Positions 1 to 5,394 of a DNA stretch of 8,187 nt are shown piece by piece. Source of the stretch: JBILCM01 sp044353165 (GTDB taxonomy: Bacteria > Bacillota > Bacilli > Paenibacillales > YIM-B00363); NCBI GenBank assembly GCA_044353165.1, contig JBILCM010000094.1, forward strand, positions 1-8,187, written 5' to 3'. A program made the translations under genes and the position numbers. Numbering within the stretch: the first letter of the stretch is position 1; the number at the start of each line of letters is the position of its first letter. The notes under the pieces are model-generated. The model was not told where the DNA came from, ran no database searches, and saw nothing but the letters and a program-made list of their open reading frames with translations.

Positions 1-334
1 TAACCATCAGTTTCTGGAGTGGATCCCTTCATATTTGTCCCTTCATCTCGCAGAACCTATTTCCATTCAAAACATGGCTGATAGCGCTCATCTATCACCA
101 TCGCGTTTCGCTGCTTTATTCCAACGTCGTTTTTCGATGTCACCCCATCAATATTTACTTCATATGCGCATCAATCATGGGAAAGAATTGTTGCTGAATA
201 CAGATCTCGATATAACTCGAATTGCTGAGTATTGCGGTTTTAAAAACATATATCATTTTTCAAAGATGTTTAAGCAGTCAACAACAATCTCTCCGAAACA
301 ATATAGAATTGCAATGAAACAAAATGAGAAATAA
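1..334 (+). CDS. AraC-family transcriptional regulator, C-terminal DNA-binding domain (5' end outside window)
   Basis: The frame is open from the left edge, with its first complete codon at base 2, and ends at TAA 332-334. About 110 residues are visible, and they are the C-terminal part of an AraC/XylS activator with its two helix-turn-helix motifs. The first covers roughly residues 24-46 of the visible part (IQNMADSAHLSPSRFAALF). The second covers about 69-90 (ITRIAEYCGFKNIYHFSKMF) and is followed by the family signature ending SPKQYR. In this family the domain binds two successive major grooves, and an N-terminal cupin or other sensor domain receives the signal. That sensor lies outside the window, so the ligand and targets cannot be named. 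The TTG at base 35 is only an internal codon, because homologous sequence continues upstream of it. The region is clearly AT-richer than the right-hand end of the window. Its stop codon abuts the terminator of the convergent operon. Confidence 0.93.
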   Translation, partial: NHQFLEWIPSYLSLHLAEPISIQNMADSAHLSPSRFAALFQRRFSMSPHQYLLHMRINHGKELLLNTDLDITRIAEYCGFKNIYHFSKMFKQSTTISPKQYRIAMKQNEK

Positions 335-367
335 AAAAACGCCCCTCTTATTCATGCAAAGGGACGT
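333..367 (-). terminator. Intrinsic terminator of the LacI-Gfo/Idh-ThuA-Gfo/Idh operon
   Basis: Read on the minus strand, the arm ACGTCCCTTT (367-358) pairs with the arm at 348-339 to give a 10-bp stem with two G-U pairs and a loop of about 9 nt. Seven T residues (plus-strand A 333-339) follow. It lies 18 bp past the stop codon of the last gene of the minus-strand operon. On the plus strand the same stem contains A-C mismatches and has no T-run after it, so it should act mainly for the minus strand. It also abuts the stop codon of the convergent araC gene. Confidence 0.85.
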
Positions 368-384
368 ATTCACCGTCTAACGAT

Positions 385-1467
385 TTACAAATTCAATAAT
401 GCAGGTTTGGCGCAAGTGCTTTTCATCTTGTAATGAATTCCTAAGTTTGAGCTATCGTGAAAACCGTGCATCGCTTCAAGAACATGGTACGCCAGTTCAC
501 CGCTTGCACGATGGTTTCCACCGTTACGTATGGCATTCGCCATATCGACAACACCAACACCGCGTGAATTATCACCGTAAGGCAGTGTGATCGGGATTTC
601 CTTCCATTCTTGTTCACCGATTTTTTTCAACAATACGGGTCCCTTGAACGTATTCGGGTTTGGAACTCTTATTGTACCCTCAGATCCGTAAATTTCAATA
701 TGCGGAAGATCGCTATTGCCTGCCATAATATCGAATGAAGTAATCATGGTTGCAACGGCACCGTTCTCAAACCGCAAAGAACCTGTTACATGTGTGGGAA
801 CTTCCACTTGAATTTGTTGTCCTGATTTCGGTTGGCTGGTAATCGTACGAACTGGGAATGCCGTAGTCGTCATCCCTGCGATTTCTTGAATCGGACCTAA
901 CAGTGAAACAAGCGCCGTAAGATAATACGGCCCCATATCGAACATCGGTCCGCCACCGACTTGATAATAAAATTCTGGCGCAGGATGCCAAAACTCATGA
1001 CCGCGATGCATCATGAAAGCAATCGCAGATAAGGGTCTGCCAATCGCACCCTCTTGGACAAGTTGAATACTGGTTTGAATACCTGCACCCAGGAACGTAT
1101 CCGGCGCTGAGCCGACGCGCAAATTTTTAGACGCCGCCAATTGTAATATGCGCAGGCCATCTTCTCTTGTAACGGCCAGGGGCTTCTCTACATACACGTG
1201 CTTACCTGCCTCAAGTGCCTGGATACATACAGCTGCATGTGCAGCAGGAATCGTTAAATTCACTACCAAATCCACGTCTGGATCTTGCAGCAATTCCGAT
1301 ACAGACAACGCTTTGGGTACACCATGTTCAGCAGCTTTCGCCTTGGCCCGTTCCACATCGAGATCTGCACACGCTGCAACCTCTACACCTTCAAAAATCT
1401 GCAAATTTTTAAAATAAATACCGCTGATATTCCCGCAGCCGATAATGCCAACCCGGATATTCCTCAT
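385..1467 (-). CDS. Gfo/Idh/MocA-family NAD(P)-dependent oxidoreductase (360 aa), last gene of operon
   Basis: This is a predicted cytosolic sugar dehydrogenase or reductase. The N-terminal Rossmann fold starts at residue 5 with VGIIGCGNIS (glycine-rich loop, G10 and G12). An acidic residue (D35 or D37) follows strand 2 and suggests NAD(H) preference. The family EKP motif (VEKPLAVT, K95) lies at 93-100. The C-terminal GFO_IDH_MocA domain follows from about 130, with GGGPMFDMGPYY at 171-182. In many relatives this motif reads DxGxHxxD; here the histidine position is Tyr181, a variant common in one subgroup, so the catalytic acid/base may differ from the other oxidoreductase of the operon. The full length of 360 aa is normal. 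The ATG at 1467 is preceded by GAAGGAG with a 10-nt spacer and lies 26 bp after the ThuA gene, so the two are cotranscribed. Adjacency to ThuA suggests a ThuB-like role on a keto-sugar or disaccharide (inference). The exact substrate cannot be read from the sequence. Confidence 0.93.
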   Translation of the reverse strand: MRNIRVGIIGCGNISGIYFKNLQIFEGVEVAACADLDVERAKAKAAEHGVPKALSVSELLQDPDVDLVVNLTIPAAHAAVCIQALEAGKHVYVEKPLAVTREDGLRILQLAASKNLRVGSAPDTFLGAGIQTSIQLVQEGAIGRPLSAIAFMMHRGHEFWHPAPEFYYQVGGGPMFDMGPYYLTALVSLLGPIQEIAGMTTTAFPVRTITSQPKSGQQIQVEVPTHVTGSLRFENGAVATMITSFDIMAGNSDLPHIEIYGSEGTIRVPNPNTFKGPVLLKKIGEQEWKEIPITLPYGDNSRGVGVVDMANAIRNGGNHRASGELAYHVLEAMHGFHDSSNLGIHYKMKSTCAKPALLNL

Positions 1468-1493
1468 GAGACGCTTTCTCCTTCTTTTGCTTT

Positions 1494-2234
1494 TTATTGA
1501 CTATCACCCATGCCTGAATAAGAAGTGTTCGCAGTCGTTGCCTTTTGCGTTGCTTTCTCTTTGCCTTGAGCAGCCCAAAGGAAGCCTCGACGCAATATTT
1601 CGCTCACTTGCGGCATTGCAATGATGTTCGCTTGATGTCCTAGAGCGCAATAATAAACGCGACCTAGGCTCCATCGCTTCGTCCAGACAACGGGCATATC
1701 TACCGATTTGTTTGTATTGTGCGGACCTACTGGAGCCTTCGGGTTGGGAAACCGAGTCGTTGCAAGCACTTCAACAGCCGGATCAACATGCAGATAATAC
1801 TGTTCACTTATAACAGTGAAATCCTCAATTCCATCAACCAATGGACTTGAAGACTGTTTCACATTCACCACATATTCCGTACCATCATTCCCTGGGTGAG
1901 CTACCCAATTGCCGCCTGTCATGAATTGCCAGTCGACATTGTTTCGAAGCATATCACACATCCCCCCGTGTGTACCCGCAAGACCTACACCCGATTGTAC
2001 CGCTAGCGAAACGTTCTTGACCCGATCTTTATGGGAATCTGCTTCCATCGTCCAATTCGGCAAAATCAGATCAAGCGATTTCAATTTTTCCAAATCATCG
2101 AAAGATTCTAGTGTAGCAGAAACTTCTACTGCAAACCCTTCCGCTTCCAAAATCCCTTTGTAAATTTCGGCGACTTGTTCCGGTTGGTGACCGAGCCACC
2201 CCCCCCAGACGATTAACGCGTTCTTTCTTGCCAT
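1494..2234 (-). CDS. ThuA-domain (trehalose-utilization-like) protein
   Basis: This 246-aa protein has the ThuA fold, related to class I glutamine amidotransferases. It starts with a beta strand ending in WGGW (ALIVWGGWLGHQPEQ, 6-20). The family motif GLAGTHGG is at 84-91, QYYLHVDP at 145-152, and the C-terminal LGHQANI at 198-204. In Sinorhizobium, thuA and thuB work together in trehalose and sucrose use through 3-keto sugars; the chemistry of ThuA itself is poorly defined. Here it sits between two Gfo/Idh/MocA genes. Residues 225-246 form a polar tail rich in K, T, A and S that lies outside the usual domain. I chose the ATG at 2234 because AGAAGGG precedes it with a 10-nt spacer. The ATG at 2243 would add three residues but sits one base from the same site. 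The gene begins 19 bp after the preceding oxidoreductase gene, so the two are cotranscribed. Confidence 0.9.
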   Translation of the reverse strand: MARKNALIVWGGWLGHQPEQVAEIYKGILEAEGFAVEVSATLESFDDLEKLKSLDLILPNWTMEADSHKDRVKNVSLAVQSGVGLAGTHGGMCDMLRNNVDWQFMTGGNWVAHPGNDGTEYVVNVKQSSSPLVDGIEDFTVISEQYYLHVDPAVEVLATTRFPNPKAPVGPHNTNKSVDMPVVWTKRWSLGRVYYCALGHQANIIAMPQVSEILRRGFLWAAQGKEKATQKATTANTSYSGMGDSQ

Positions 2235-2253
2235 CCTGAACATTCCCTTCTCA

Positions 2254-3414
2254 TTAAACTTCTTCTAGTTTGACCCAACGTTTTTCCGCAATCGACTTAT
2301 CCACAGCTTCTAGAACTTCTTGACATTTCACGCCATCAACGAAATTAGGAACGGGTTGGCGATTCTCACGGAATGCCTCCATCAGCTCAACGACTTCATG
2401 AATAAACGTGTGCTCGTAACCGATGGTGTGTCCAGGCGGCCACCAAGCGTGCGCGTATGCATGGGATGGATCTGTAGCTAGCACGCGACGAAAACCTTGC
2501 ACATCTGCAGCATCGTCTGTGAAATACACTTGCAACTCATTCATGCGTTCAAAATCGAACTTGACACTACCTTTACTGCCGTTAATTTCAAATGAGTTTG
2601 TGCAACGGTGGCCTGGAGCAAATCGTGTCGCCTCGAAACTTCCCAATGCACCATTCGCAAAACGAGACATAAATAATGTAGCATCATCAACAGTTACCGG
2701 CCCGCGCGGTCCTTCTTTACTTCCTTGAGCACTTAAACCGGTCATGGATGAGGGCAATGGCCGTTCTTTAATGAATGTTTCACTCATACCTACAACTTCT
2801 GTCATCTCACCGACCAAGAAATGCGCGAGGTCGATCAGATGCGCACCCAGATCGCCGTGAGACCCAGATCCTGCAATTTCCTTCTGCAATCTCCATACTA
2901 GCGGGAAATCCGGATCTACAATCCAATCTTGTAAAAACCATGCGCGAAAATGAAAAATTTTACCTAATCGGCCTTCTTGGATTAATTTCTTCGCCAGTTG
3001 TACAGCAGGAGCAAAACGATAATTAAACCCGATCATGTGCTTCACGCCGGCTTCCTGAGCCGCCTTTAACATTTCACGCGAATCTTCAAGTGTAAGGGCT
3101 AACGGCTTCTCGCAGAAAAGATGCTTGCCAGCCGCGGCAGCAGTAATGGCAATCTCCTTATGCGCGTCACTTGGTGCGTTAATATCGATCAGATCAATAT
3201 CATCACGTTTCACCAATTGCCGCCAATCCGTCTCATAACTTTCCCAACCAAATTGTTCAGCAGCTTTGCTTACCCCTGTCACATCACGACCACAAATGGC
3301 TGTCATCACAGGCTTTAATGTTTCAGGGAAAAACATAGGTAAATCACGATAAGCATGACTGTGAGCCTTGCCCATAAATTTGTAACCGACCATACCAATA
3401 CGAATTTGACTCAT
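2254..3414 (-). CDS. Gfo/Idh/MocA-family NAD(P)-dependent oxidoreductase (386 aa)
   Basis: This second, distantly related sugar dehydrogenase of the operon has a complete N-terminal Rossmann domain and C-terminal family domain. The nucleotide loop reads GMVGYKFMGKAH (7-18), so the usual second glycine is Lys12. This GYKFMG form belongs to a recognisable subgroup. LFCEKPLAL at 99-107 carries the conserved Lys103, GFNYRFAP at 129-136 is typical, and HGDLGAHLIDL at 186-196 holds the full DxGxHxxD catalytic motif (D188, H192, D195). The length is normal for the subgroup. The ATG at 3414 overlaps the TGA of the LacI gene by 4 bp (ATGA), and AAGGAGG lies 8 nt upstream, which indicates translational coupling. 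With ThuA immediately downstream it is as good a ThuB candidate as the 360-aa protein. The substrate is unknown; a mono- or disaccharide or its keto form is likely. Confidence 0.93.
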   Translation of the reverse strand: MSQIRIGMVGYKFMGKAHSHAYRDLPMFFPETLKPVMTAICGRDVTGVSKAAEQFGWESYETDWRQLVKRDDIDLIDINAPSDAHKEIAITAAAAGKHLFCEKPLALTLEDSREMLKAAQEAGVKHMIGFNYRFAPAVQLAKKLIQEGRLGKIFHFRAWFLQDWIVDPDFPLVWRLQKEIAGSGSHGDLGAHLIDLAHFLVGEMTEVVGMSETFIKERPLPSSMTGLSAQGSKEGPRGPVTVDDATLFMSRFANGALGSFEATRFAPGHRCTNSFEINGSKGSVKFDFERMNELQVYFTDDAADVQGFRRVLATDPSHAYAHAWWPPGHTIGYEHTFIHEVVELMEAFRENRQPVPNFVDGVKCQEVLEAVDKSIAEKRWVKLEEV

Positions 3415-4442
3415 TCAGACCCCTCCTTAAATGATGATTCCCGTACAACCAATTCTGTTTTTAGCAGTGGTTCGGGCGTTGATCTTCCAGGCTCTTGGCC
3501 GTTGATCACATCAATCAATTTCTGTGCAGCACGCACACCCATCTCGAAGAAAGGAACACGCACCGTGGACAATGGCGGGTCTGTTAGTCTGGAAGCATCC
3601 GAACCATCATAACCCACGATGGCATAATCAATTCCTGCCCGTAAACCTTCCTCCTTCAGCCCTTGCATCAATCCTATAGCCATACGATCGTTCGCGGCAA
3701 CGATCGCATCAAACTGCCCTCGTCGCGAAAACACTGCCTCAGCAGCTTCATATCCACTTTTGCGGCTGTAATTGCCTTCTAAATAAAGCATAGGGTCATA
3801 CTTCAGACCAGCTTCTTGAAGCGTTTGCAGATACCCTTCCCGTCGATCCGCACTGTTTGAAAACACGTCAGGTCCATTCATCATGAGAATACGATTGCAA
3901 CGATGGCGAAGTAAGTGTTGGACCGCCTGTCGCGTACCATCGATGTGATCCGCATCAATCTGATGATAGGGCTGATTAAAACGCTGACCTACAATGCAGA
4001 ATGGCCAATCATGAACATGGAGTTGATGCAAAGCTTCCATGTCTTCCGGCGTAGATTTAGCACCGAGGACGATACAACCATCCACTTTGTGCGTGCGGAA
4101 TGCTGTAGCGTAATCAGGTCGTTCATCAGCTCCGCGGAATTGTAACAATAAGCTATAACCTCTTTGCTCTACGGCATTACCGATACCCGATAAGATTTCT
4201 GCGAAAAAATAGGCAGAAAACATCCTAACGTTCGGAATGACAGGCAGCATCACTCCAATGTTGCCGCTTTGTTGTAACACAAAACTGCGCGCTATGGCAC
4301 TCGGTGCATACCCGACTCGTTCTGCGGCTTCCACCACACGTTGCCTTGTGGATTCCTTCACTTGTTCGCCGCCGCTGAGCACGCGTGATACGGTTGCCTC
4401 CGATACACCAGCAAGCTCAGCAACTTGCTTACGTTTGGATAT
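3411..4442 (-). CDS. LacI/PurR-family transcriptional regulator with non-canonical start codon
   Basis: This is the repressor-type regulator heading the operon. The N-terminal helix-turn-helix (KRKQVAELAGVSEATVSRVL, residues 3-22) is followed by a hinge helix at about 47-57 (PSAIARSFVLQ) and the periplasmic-binding-protein-like effector domain (NIGVMLPVIPN onward, with DAIVAANDRMAIGLMQ and AIVGYDGSD near the end). The frame has a stop (TGA 4451-4449) just upstream and no ATG, GTG or TTG before GTG 4382, which lies at the end of the HTH and would destroy DNA binding. Starting at ATA 4442 gives 343 aa and an N-terminus colinear with E. coli PurR; ATT 4445 would add one residue. A GGGGTGAT site stands 6-9 nt upstream. 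The residue at the PurR Leu54 lever position is Phe54. The stop overlaps the next gene by 4 bp. The gene is probably autoregulated. The effector is likely a sugar or derivative handled by the operon (inference). A point mutation in an ATG is the alternative. Confidence 0.88.
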   Translation of the reverse strand: MSKRKQVAELAGVSEATVSRVLSGGEQVKESTRQRVVEAAERVGYAPSAIARSFVLQQSGNIGVMLPVIPNVRMFSAYFFAEILSGIGNAVEQRGYSLLLQFRGADERPDYATAFRTHKVDGCIVLGAKSTPEDMEALHQLHVHDWPFCIVGQRFNQPYHQIDADHIDGTRQAVQHLLRHRCNRILMMNGPDVFSNSADRREGYLQTLQEAGLKYDPMLYLEGNYSRKSGYEAAEAVFSRRGQFDAIVAANDRMAIGLMQGLKEEGLRAGIDYAIVGYDGSDASRLTDPPLSTVRVPFFEMGVRAAQKLIDVINGQEPGRSTPEPLLKTELVVRESSFKEGSE

Positions 4443-4447
4443 AATAA

Positions 4448-4455
4448 ATCACCCC
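4448..4455 (-). promoter_or_regulatory. Ribosome binding site deciding the LacI start
   Basis: The minus strand reads GGGGTGAT, which pairs with the 3' end of 16S rRNA across GGxGGTGAT with one G-U pair. The GGGG block ends 6 nt before ATT (4445) and 9 nt before ATA (4442). Its second half overlaps the in-frame TGA at 4451-4449, so translation must start downstream of that stop. This argues for a genuine start at ATT or ATA rather than at GTG 4382, which is about 70 nt from this site. Confidence 0.65.
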
Positions 4456-4463
4456 GATTTTTC

Positions 4464-4479
4464 ATGAACACGTGTACAT
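4464..4479. promoter_or_regulatory. Candidate LacI-family operator overlapping the -10 and start site
   Basis: ATGAACACGTGTACAT is a 16-bp inverted repeat with 14 of 16 positions symmetric. The only mismatched pair is A4467/A4476. It is centred on CpG at 4471-4472. LacI/PurR operators are typically 14-18-bp palindromes with a central CpG that the hinge helices open. It overlaps the last bases of the -10 box and the predicted start site of the LacI gene, a position suited to repression. Negative autoregulation is inferred. Confidence 0.6.
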
Positions 4480-4506
4480 TTTCGCATGCAAGCTTTGGAT
4501 TGTCAA
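4478..4506 (-). promoter_or_regulatory. Sigma-A-type promoter of the LacI operon
   Basis: On the minus strand a perfect -35 box TTGACA (4506-4501) is followed after exactly 17 bp by GAAAAT (4483-4478), which matches 4 of 6 -10 consensus bases. An extended TGC stands immediately before it. The start site is predicted near 4471, about 26-29 nt upstream of the LacI start. It begins 12 bp beyond the T-tract of the dioxygenase gene terminator, so the operon should be transcribed independently. Confidence 0.75.
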
Positions 4507-4509
4507 TCC
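4497..4509. repeat. Perfect 13-bp palindrome over the -35 box
   Basis: GGATTGTCAATCC has two perfect 6-bp arms around a single central base and contains the whole -35 hexamer of the LacI promoter. It may be a binding site for another regulator, or it may be chance symmetry around TTGACA. Its sequence and odd spacing differ from the CpG-centred palindrome at 4464-4479. Confidence 0.5.
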
Positions 4510-4518
4510 GATGCAATG

Positions 4519-4552
4519 AAAAAAACCACATCCATAACGTTCACAGATATGG
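4519..4552 (-). terminator. Intrinsic terminator of the PhyH-family gene
   Basis: On the minus strand CCATATC (4552-4546) pairs with GATGTGG (4532-4526) in a 7-bp stem with one G-U pair. Weaker pairing continues through the 13-nt loop, and seven T residues (plus-strand A 4519-4525) follow directly. It begins 10 bp after the dioxygenase stop codon. The stem is only moderately strong, so some read-through into the LacI operon is possible. Confidence 0.7.
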
Positions 4553-4562
4553 CTTACACTTT

Positions 4563-5327
4563 CTAAAACAAGGGATATTTCACGCGCAAGTTTTCTCGAT
4601 TCAATACGTTCGAATCATGACGGATGTAGTGACATACATAGGAACGTCGCCAACGGTCTTTACTTCGATTTTTGTTGGAAGAATGAATCAACAGTTCGTG
4701 AAAAAATAAAATATCGCCTTTCTCCATTACGACAGGCACTTGTTTGGATAAGTCAATGTCTTCGGTCTCGTGAGTCCATGCTTCATGTTCTTCTAGATTT
4801 TTAACTGAACCGTGTGGGAGTAGGCCAAGTCTATGTGATTTAGGAATGACCCATAAACATCCATTCTCTTCATCTACGGATTCCTCCATGGCGATCCATG
4901 CGGCAATCATCGTTTTGGGATCATCTCTAATATAGTGATAATCTTGGTGAGCCGCTTGCCCCGGCGAACCTGGTTCTTTGTAAAAATACATACTTTGCAC
5001 GCATGTTGCTTCATCCCCCATGAGTTGAGCTAACGCCCCTCGAACGATCGGGAGTTTCATGACTTGACGAGACAAACTGTCATGTTTGTGTGGGTTGAAC
5101 AATCTGAGGGAATACCGATCTTTATCCGTTGAAACCTCTCCCTTTTTTCGCGGCAGAGCCCACTCCGGCATGTCATCGGATGAACGGATTTCACGAATAT
5201 GTCCATTAAAGGCATCAATCAGATCCGCACTGCATCCGGACTTAAGCAAAAGGTACCCATGTTCATGAAAAAATTGAACTTGCTCATCCGTGAGCGGATG
5301 TAATCGTGGTGTTAATGCTTTTTCCAT
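4563..5327 (-). CDS. PhyH (phytanoyl-CoA dioxygenase)-family Fe(II)/2-oxoglutarate oxygenase
   Basis: This predicted soluble non-haem iron oxygenase of 254 aa hydroxylates an unknown small molecule while turning 2-oxoglutarate and O2 into succinate and CO2. The double-stranded beta-helix core shows the iron triad as HQD at 127-129 (H127, D129) and His215 in GDILFFHELLIHSSNKNRS (204-222). The basic 2-oxoglutarate anchor is probably Arg227 in WRRSYVCHY. The N-terminal LTDEQVQFFHEHGYLLL (12-28) and WIAMEESVDEENGCLWVIPKSH (144-165) are characteristic. All expected active-site residues are present, so it should be an active enzyme. The ATG at 5327 has AAGGAG 9 nt upstream. The gene forms its own unit with a terminator 10 bp after the stop and is divergent from an AraC gene 66 bp away, which is its most likely regulator. 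The bacterial family acts on diverse substrates, including CoA esters, antibiotics, ectoine, phosphonates and small acids. Nothing here fixes the substrate. Confidence 0.93.
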   Translation of the reverse strand: MEKALTPRLHPLTDEQVQFFHEHGYLLLKSGCSADLIDAFNGHIREIRSSDDMPEWALPRKKGEVSTDKDRYSLRLFNPHKHDSLSRQVMKLPIVRGALAQLMGDEATCVQSMYFYKEPGSPGQAAHQDYHYIRDDPKTMIAAWIAMEESVDEENGCLWVIPKSHRLGLLPHGSVKNLEEHEAWTHETEDIDLSKQVPVVMEKGDILFFHELLIHSSNKNRSKDRWRRSYVCHYIRHDSNVLNRENLRVKYPLF

Positions 5328-5354
5328 CTATGATCTCTCCTTCTGAGGATATTT

Positions 5355-5363
5355 TGATATAAT
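5355..5363 (+). promoter_or_regulatory. Extended -10 promoter for the AraC regulator gene
   Basis: TGATATAAT is a perfect extended -10 element (TG, one base, TATAAT at 5358-5363). No good -35 is seen 16-18 bp upstream, as is usual for extended -10 promoters. Transcription should start near 5370, just before the AAGGAGG ribosome binding site (5376-5382) of the gene beginning at 5394. Confidence 0.6.
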
Positions 5364-5364
5364 G

Positions 5365-5394
5365 ATCATAATGTGAAGGAGGCTTCATCAACAA
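5365..5394 (-). promoter_or_regulatory. Possible promoter of the PhyH-family gene
   Basis: On the minus strand TATGAT (5370-5365) matches 5 of 6 -10 bases. A weak TTGTTG (5394-5389) stands 18 bp upstream; TTGATG at 15 bp is an alternative. The predicted start near 5358 gives a leader of about 30 nt. The weak -35 fits a promoter that needs an activator such as the divergent AraC protein. The box lies beside the plus-strand -10, facing it, so the two promoters may compete. A direct repeat ATAATG (5359-5364 and 5368-5373) and the palindrome ATGATCAT (5362-5369) lie in the same few bases. Confidence 0.35.

Noticed and set aside
339..367. The 339-367 hairpin as a terminator of the plus-strand araC gene
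   Set aside because: On the plus strand the stem has A-C mismatches and no T-run follows, while the minus strand has G-U pairs and seven T residues.
2235..2243. ATG 2243 as the start of the ThuA gene
   Set aside because: The AAGGG ribosome site would be only one base from this ATG. It stands 10 nt from ATG 2234, and the ThuA fold begins just after 2234.
3411..4382. GTG 4382 as the start of the LacI-family gene
   Set aside because: It would begin at the end of the helix-turn-helix and remove the DNA-binding domain, although intact HTH coding sequence continues in frame upstream to ATA/ATT with a ribosome binding site.
4440..4474. ATG at 4474 on the minus strand as the LacI start
   Set aside because: It is in a different frame from the HTH and lies upstream of the ribosome site. 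Joining it would need a frameshift after the in-frame TGA, and its own product resembles nothing.
4485..4496. GCATGCAAGCTT, identical to a cloning-vector polylinker segment
   Set aside because: Only about 12 bases match, both halves are common palindromes, and natural promoter sequence lies on either side. Coincidence is the simpler explanation.
5373..5393. GTG 5373 as the start of the cupin-type AraC gene
   Set aside because: The AAGGAGG ribosome site would then lie within the coding sequence, and no ribosome site precedes the GTG. ATG 5394 fits better.
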